64,000 nucleotides of DNA from Caballeronia sordidicola (GTDB lineage Bacteria > Pseudomonadota > Gammaproteobacteria > Burkholderiales > Burkholderiaceae), in contig NZ_MTHB01000234.1 in NCBI RefSeq assembly GCF_002220365.1, forward strand, positions 1 through 64,000. Direction: 5' to 3'. Below, one piece after another: positions 59,717-64,000 of this stretch (within the stretch, counting starts at the first letter, position 1; the number at the start of each line of letters is the position of its first letter). The position numbers and the translations under genes were made by a program. A model generated the notes under the pieces. It was not told the DNA's origin, did not search any database, and worked only from the letters and a program-made list of their open reading frames with translations.

Positions 59717-61571
59717 CCTCCGCGAAGACCGCCCCGGCGCGCACCACGGCATTGCTATCGACGCGCATGGACTGATCGGCAACATGCGCACGACCGCGCT
59801 GGTGTCGACCGAAGGCGTGATCGACTTCATGTGTTTCCCCCGCATCGATTCGCCGACGGTGTTCGGGTCGCTGCTGCACCCTGAACGAGGGGGTGCGTTC
59901 AGCATCACGCCGGACTTCGAGGTAGCGCGCGCGAAGCAGCTGTACCTGCCGGAAACGAACGTGCTGCTCACGCGCTTCATGTCGGCGCAGGCCGTGTGCG
60001 AGGTCGTCGACTTCATGCCGGTCGCGGACCCGGATGACGACGCGAAGGCCGTGTCCAATTGCGTGGTGCGGATAGTGCGTGCGATTTTCGGCGATATGTC
60101 GGTGAAAATGCGCTGCGCACCGCGTTTCGACTATGCCCGCGGCAGTCATGAAACCGCGCAGGTCGACACCAACACGTTGCGCTTCACGCCTGCAAGCGAG
60201 GCGAGCGGCGCTCAGGCGGAAGCACTCACGCTCGATGCAACCGTGCCGCTCTCGATCGATCATGACGACGCCGTCGCCCGCTTCGATCTCAAGCAAGGCG
60301 AGATGGCCTGCTTCATCTTCGGCGCGCAATCCGACGTGATGCGCAAGACCCTTCCTTGCGAGCAAGCGCTGTCCGAGACCATCGAATTCTGGCGCGAATG
60401 GTCGCGTCAGTCCACCTACCGTGGCCGCTATCGCGAAGTCGTGATGCGCTCGGCGCTGCTGCTCAAGTTGCTGAGCTCACGCGCAACCGGCGCGATCGTC
60501 GCGGCGCCTACGTTCGGTCTGCCGGAAACACCGGATGGCGGCCGCCGATGGGATTATCGATACACCTGGATTCGCGACGCTGCATTCTCCGTCTACGCGC
60601 TGCTTCGGCTCGGCTATACAGGCGAGGCGCGCAACTTCAAGAACTGGATCGCCGAGCGCAACAGGCAGTGCGACTCGGACGGATCATTCAGCGTCATGTA
60701 TGCGGTGGATGGCGAAGAGTCTCCGGAAGAAGAAGTCATACCGGAACTGTATGGCAGCGGCACCGGGCCCCCGCTGATCGGCAATGGTGCACGCGATCAG
60801 ACGCAGTTGGACATCTACGGCGCGCTGCTGGACGCAATCTATCTCTACAACAAATATGGCGAAGCCATTTCCTACGACGGCTGGCGCCACGTTACGCGCA
60901 CCGTGAACTTCGTTGCGCAGAACTGGCAACAAGCGGATCAGGGCATCTGGGAATTTCGCAACGGCGGGCGGCCGCTGCTGCATTCGCGATTGATGTGCTG
61001 GGTCGCGATGGACCGCGCTATACGGCTCGCTCAAAAACGTTCGCTGCCCGCGCCGTTCGCGGAGTGGAACGCGGTCCGCGACGCCATTCACGGAGATATC
61101 TACGCACACTTCTGGAACGACGAGATACAGAGCTTCGTGCAGACGCCCGATTCGAAGATCCTCGACGCATCGACGCTGATGATGCCGCTCGTGCGTTTCA
61201 TCGGCCCGAAGGACCCGCGCTGGCTTTCCACGCTCGATGCAATCGGCCGAGAACTGGGCGTCGATCCGCTGATATTCCGCTATACGAGAGGTGATTCGCT
61301 AGACGGCCTTCCCGGCGAAGAAGGGGGATTCAGCGCGTGTTCGTTCTGGTACGCGGAAGCACTGGTACGCGCGGGACGAGTGGACGAAGGACAGCTTGTA
61401 TTCGAGAAAATGCTGGCTTATGCCAACCACGTTGGCCTCTACTCCGAAGAGGTTGCGATCAGTGGCGAAGCGCTGGGCAATTTCCCGCAGGCACTGACCC
61501 ATCTTGCGTTGATCAGCACCGCGTTCCAGCTCGACCGGAGCCTGGACGGAGCCCATCCGCAGTGGTCATGA
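59709..61571 (+). CDS. Glycoside hydrolase family 15 protein (glucoamylase/trehalase-like)
   Basis: A 620-residue GH15 enzyme. An N-terminal beta domain begins HGIAIDAHGLIGNMRTTALV. The (alpha/alpha)6 barrel carries RRWDYRYTWIRDAAFSVYAL near residue 278 with the general acid region, and EEGGFSACSFWYAEALVRAG near 537 with the second Glu. Related enzymes hydrolyse alpha-glucans or trehalose; the exact substrate cannot be read. The ATG at 59709 overlaps the SDR stop, so the two are co-translated; TTG at 59700 is possible. Confidence 0.9.
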   Translation: MVSLREDRPGAHHGIAIDAHGLIGNMRTTALVSTEGVIDFMCFPRIDSPTVFGSLLHPERGGAFSITPDFEVARAKQLYLPETNVLLTRFMSAQAVCEVVDFMPVADPDDDAKAVSNCVVRIVRAIFGDMSVKMRCAPRFDYARGSHETAQVDTNTLRFTPASEASGAQAEALTLDATVPLSIDHDDAVARFDLKQGEMACFIFGAQSDVMRKTLPCEQALSETIEFWREWSRQSTYRGRYREVVMRSALLLKLLSSRATGAIVAAPTFGLPETPDGGRRWDYRYTWIRDAAFSVYALLRLGYTGEARNFKNWIAERNRQCDSDGSFSVMYAVDGEESPEEEVIPELYGSGTGPPLIGNGARDQTQLDIYGALLDAIYLYNKYGEAISYDGWRHVTRTVNFVAQNWQQADQGIWEFRNGGRPLLHSRLMCWVAMDRAIRLAQKRSLPAPFAEWNAVRDAIHGDIYAHFWNDEIQSFVQTPDSKILDASTLMMPLVRFIGPKDPRWLSTLDAIGRELGVDPLIFRYTRGDSLDGLPGEEGGFSACSFWYAEALVRAGRVDEGQLVFEKMLAYANHVGLYSEEVAISGEALGNFPQALTHLALISTAFQLDRSLDGAHPQWS

Positions 61572-61617
61572 AGACATGTTCGGGCGCAGGCTCGAGCGCA
61601 TCCAATCAAGGGTATCG

Positions 61618-63054
61618 ATGAAGCAGATCAAGGTGGACGTCGCCGTCATTGGCGCTGGGACGGCCGGCATGGCCGCGTATCGTGCGGCACGGCAAGCGGG
61701 CAAGCAAGTCGTGCTGATAGAGGGCGCCGAGTTCGGCACGACCTGCGCGCGCGTGGGCTGCATGCCGTCCAAGCTGTTGATCGCTGCCGCCAATGGCTTG
61801 CACGACGCGAAGGCGCAGGCGCCGCGGGGCATTGAAGGCACGCATGCGCTCGAAGCAAACGGCGAGCATGTACTCGCCTATGTACGCAGCGAGCGTGATC
61901 ATTTCGTCAAGGGCGTGCTGAAGGAAACGGATTCGTTTGCTCAGGATACGATCATCCGCGGGTTTGCCCGCTTCGAATCACGTAACGTCATTCTTGTCGA
62001 TGACTTCGCCCGCGTGGAAGCCACGAGCGTGGTGATCGCGACGGGGTCGGCATCCATCGTTCCAGATGATTTCAAGCAATTTGGCGACCGTCTCATCACG
62101 AGCGACGACGTCTTTGGCCTGAAGACCTTGCCCAAGCGCTGCGCCGTATTCGGCGCCGGCCCTATCGCCCTCGAACTCGGCCAGGCGTTCGCACGACTCG
62201 GCGTGGACGTATTCATGTTCAGCCAGAAGAACCAGGTGGGCGCGCTAACAGATATCCCTGTGCGCGACGCCTTGATTGAAGCGCTGCAGCAGGAGTTTTA
62301 CCTCGACCCCGATGCGACCATCCTCGAAAAATCGATGCAGGATGGCGAGCCCACGATCCGCTTTAAAGCGCTGGATGGAACCGAGCGCACCGAGCGATTC
62401 GACTGGGTGCTCGTGGCGACCGGCAGGAAACCGCAACTGACTTCACTGCAGCTTGAAAAGACCGGCATCGAACTCAACGATAAAGGTGTTCCCCTGTTCA
62501 ACGAGCAGTCGATGCAGTGTGGCGACAGCAGCATCTTCATGGCGGGCGATTGCGACGGCACGCGTCCCTTTCTCTCCGATGCCGCCGACGAAGGCAAGCT
62601 CGCCGGCGACAATGCCGCGTGTTTCCCCGATGTGCACTCCGTCAAACGCAAGGTGCCGTTTTCCATCGTGTTCTGCGAGCCGCAAGTCGCGAGCGTAGGT
62701 GCGTCCTACGACGACCTCGACAAACAGATGACAGTGACCGGAACCGTGTCATTCGAAACGCAAGGGCGCAGTCGCGTGCTGCGCCAAAACCGGGGTTTGC
62801 TGCATGTCTATGCTCACGCCAAGACCGGTAAGTTGCTGGGCGCCCAGGGGTGCGGACCGGCCGCGGAACATCTCGGTCATCTGATTGCATGGGCGTTGCA
62901 ACTGGACCTGTCGGTCGAGGACATGCTGAAGCTGCCGTTTTATCACCCGGTGATCGAGGAAGGTTTGCGTACGGCGCTCAAAGAAGCGAACAAGAAATGT
63001 TTTGAAGCACGCGCACAGACAGCACCCGAATTGCCCAATGCGGCAGGTTGCTGA
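61618..63054 (+). CDS. Dihydrolipoyl dehydrogenase-like flavoprotein disulfide reductase
   Basis: A 478-residue FAD/NAD(P)-dependent reductase. The FAD loop is VIGAGTAGMAA near residues 9-19. The redox disulfide is in CARVGCMPSK (C-x4-C). The NAD(P) motif is FGAGPIALELGQAFARLGVD and the interface has FYHPVIEEGLRTALKEANK, where His and Glu form the catalytic pair. It is the LPD type in which the lipoyl substrate is not fixed by sequence; it is not next to a 2-oxo-acid dehydrogenase complex, so it may be a free-standing homologue. The ATG at 61618 fits the domain start. Confidence 0.9.
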   Translation: MKQIKVDVAVIGAGTAGMAAYRAARQAGKQVVLIEGAEFGTTCARVGCMPSKLLIAAANGLHDAKAQAPRGIEGTHALEANGEHVLAYVRSERDHFVKGVLKETDSFAQDTIIRGFARFESRNVILVDDFARVEATSVVIATGSASIVPDDFKQFGDRLITSDDVFGLKTLPKRCAVFGAGPIALELGQAFARLGVDVFMFSQKNQVGALTDIPVRDALIEALQQEFYLDPDATILEKSMQDGEPTIRFKALDGTERTERFDWVLVATGRKPQLTSLQLEKTGIELNDKGVPLFNEQSMQCGDSSIFMAGDCDGTRPFLSDAADEGKLAGDNAACFPDVHSVKRKVPFSIVFCEPQVASVGASYDDLDKQMTVTGTVSFETQGRSRVLRQNRGLLHVYAHAKTGKLLGAQGCGPAAEHLGHLIAWALQLDLSVEDMLKLPFYHPVIEEGLRTALKEANKKCFEARAQTAPELPNAAGC

Positions 63055-63087
63055 CCCGAGCCTGAAAAAACCGAAGATATCCAACGG

Positions 63088-63127
63088 AAAAAGCCCGCTC
63101 TCGCAAAAATGCTGGAACGGGCTTTTT
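63088..63127 (+). terminator. Rho-independent terminator after the dihydrolipoyl dehydrogenase gene
   Basis: AAAAAGCCCG at 63088-63097 pairs with CGGGCTTTTT at 63118-63127. It lies 33 bases after the stop codon. The A- and T-runs make it suited to terminate transcription from both sides. Confidence 0.85.
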
Positions 63128-63190
63128 ATTGCTGCGAGAACCTGAACGGCGCTACGAGTTGTAGCGCGGGTTTATATGGTTGATATCCCG

Positions 63191-63541
63191 TTACATTGCA
63201 TATTGGAGCGCGAGGTCAAATCCCAGCACGACCACCGAGCAGAACACGCCAAGTAGCAAGTTACCCGCACGGTGCGCAACGTCATGGTGTTTCGTCAACA
63301 TGGCCGCAGCCATGAAGGCGATTTCCACGATGATCTGCATCGCAAACACAGCCAGCATCAGCGCGAACTCATAGCCCATCGAACTGAAGTCCGCAAAGTT
63401 GAAGCCGCGCACAGCCACCCACGAACCTACGCGCCATAATTCATACGCCAACAGCACCAGCGGGAACAGGTAGCTGAATACGTAGGTCGGCAGCGTTGCA
63501 TGCCGCAATTCCATCTGAAAGTGATGACGAGTTGTTGACAT
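63191..63541 (-). CDS. Hypothetical membrane protein, 116 aa
   Basis: I do not recognise a family. There are three predicted membrane segments: TYVFSYLFPLVLLAYELWRV, YEFALMLAVFAMQIIVEIAF and NLLLGVFCSVVVLGFDLALQ. The ATG at 63539-63541 has AAGGAG six bases upstream. The frame stays open to 63637 but that extension lacks a ribosome site. It converges on the dihydrolipoyl dehydrogenase gene. Confidence 0.6.
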   Translation of the reverse strand: MSTTRHHFQMELRHATLPTYVFSYLFPLVLLAYELWRVGSWVAVRGFNFADFSSMGYEFALMLAVFAMQIIVEIAFMAAAMLTKHHDVAHRAGNLLLGVFCSVVVLGFDLALQYAM

Positions 63542-63832
63542 CTGGCTCTCCTTGATCCTGGCTATTTGCCGCCAGCATTTCGCTGGCCTTAACTTACTTA
63601 ACAAGCAACTCAAAGCGGCTTCGCTGACTTCATTCACTCAGTTCGTAATTTACTTACTAATTAAAATGAAGACATGAACGTCGTGCTTTGAGAATAGGCC
63701 AAAATCAGAAGAAGCGAATCATCGTATTCCCCATGTCCTTGATTAGCATGGCAGAGCGAATAGCCATGCTGCAACGCAGCTTAAAAGGTCACATAAAATG
63801 CGCTGCAGCAATTCGCGACCGGCAGGTTTTAA
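63542..63832. other. Intergenic region upstream of the small membrane protein gene
   Basis: 291 bases, unusually AT-rich for this window around 63640-63680, where the promoter of the leftward gene may lie. GCCAGC ATTTC GCTGGC forms a hairpin at about 63571-63587. AGCATGGC at 63745-63752 is the complement of GCCATGCT at 63763-63770. No gene was seen. Confidence 0.45.
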
Positions 63833-64000
63833 TCAGGCATCCTCCCCACCGTACAGCTTGATAATGGCGGAGAAGTCCAACCCGCCCAAGCCCTGCATGC
63901 TCATGGTCTGGTAAAGCTGTTGTGCGAGCGCGCCAAGCAAGAGGGGTTGTTTGACTTGACGCGCTGCATCAACGGCCAGCCCGAGATCCTTCAACATGAG
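63833..64000 (-). CDS. 3-hydroxyisobutyrate dehydrogenase-type oxidoreductase, 3' end only
   Basis: Only the last 55 codons are in the window; the gene continues past the right edge. LMLKDLGLAVDAARQVKQPL and LGALAQQLYQTMSMQGLGG then LDFSAIIKLY match the C-terminal domain of the beta-hydroxyacid dehydrogenase family (MmsB/GarR). KDLGLA includes the conserved Lys-Asp of this domain. Which hydroxyacid it oxidises cannot be told. Confidence 0.8.
   Translation of the reverse strand, partial: LMLKDLGLAVDAARQVKQPLLLGALAQQLYQTMSMQGLGGLDFSAIIKLYGGEDA

Overview
The window is GC-rich, densely coding DNA from a member of the Burkholderiaceae, most likely the Paraburkholderia/Caballeronia group. I infer this from the protein sequences, from the LysR-llpE-adaptor-pump-channel efflux arrangement (known as ceo or bpeEF-oprC in Burkholderia), from DUF4148 and from the style of the B12 cluster. 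No rRNA, tRNA, CRISPR array or prophage was recognised.

Layout. 1-3.5 kb: the 5' end of a fimbrial subunit gene, a decayed AraC-type regulator, an OpgC-like membrane protein and a TerC-family protein. 3.1-24.9 kb: a large cobalamin locus. It has five divergent transcription units, four of them preceded by a recognisable cobalamin riboswitch: cobL-cbiD-cobK-cobM-DUF4186 (minus); cobG-cobH-cobI-cobJ (plus, riboswitch); cobW-cobN-chelatase AAA/VWA (minus, riboswitch); cobA-cobE-cobO-cobB-DUF1289 (plus, riboswitch); cbtB-cbtA cobalt uptake (minus, variant riboswitch). A phosphomutase-like gene follows. Together they cover uroporphyrinogen III to adenosylated cobyrinate a,c-diamide by the oxygen-dependent route, with CbiD in the place of CobF. 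Late steps (CobD, CobQ, CobU, CobS) are not in the window. 24.9-27.5 kb: small unknown genes, DUF2878 and a PPK2 polyphosphate kinase. 27.5-35.7 kb: RND efflux operon with a divergent LysR regulator. 36-39.2 kb: DUF4148 protein, a tiny ORF and an adenosylcobalamin-dependent class II ribonucleotide reductase. 39.5-54.6 kb: nitrate respiration (narK1, narK2, narGHJI, a parvulin, mobB, narXL), interrupted by an ISL3-family element. 54.6-64 kb: glgA, glgC, pdxY, an SDR, a GH15 hydrolase, a dihydrolipoyl dehydrogenase, a small membrane protein and the 3' end of a 3-hydroxyisobutyrate dehydrogenase-type gene.

Most notable observations. (1) The cobaltochelatase AAA gene ends in an A-AAA-AAA heptamer in canonical slippery phase. 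A 12-bp stem-loop starts 5 nt later, and the -1 frame runs straight into a VWA-domain frame that has no ATG or GTG start. This is a strong case for programmed frameshifting that makes an AAA-only and an AAA-VWA subunit from one gene. (2) The 1712-bp ISL3 element has 8-bp target duplications (AAAAAAAT) and splits narK2 exactly after its eighth codon. Removing it in silico restores the reading frame. (3) The LlpE-like hydrolase has Asp where the HSL family has its nucleophilic Ser. (4) A NarL-type 7-2-7 palindrome lies between the B12-dependent ribonucleotide reductase and narK1, linking the B12, anaerobic DNA synthesis and nitrate themes of the window.
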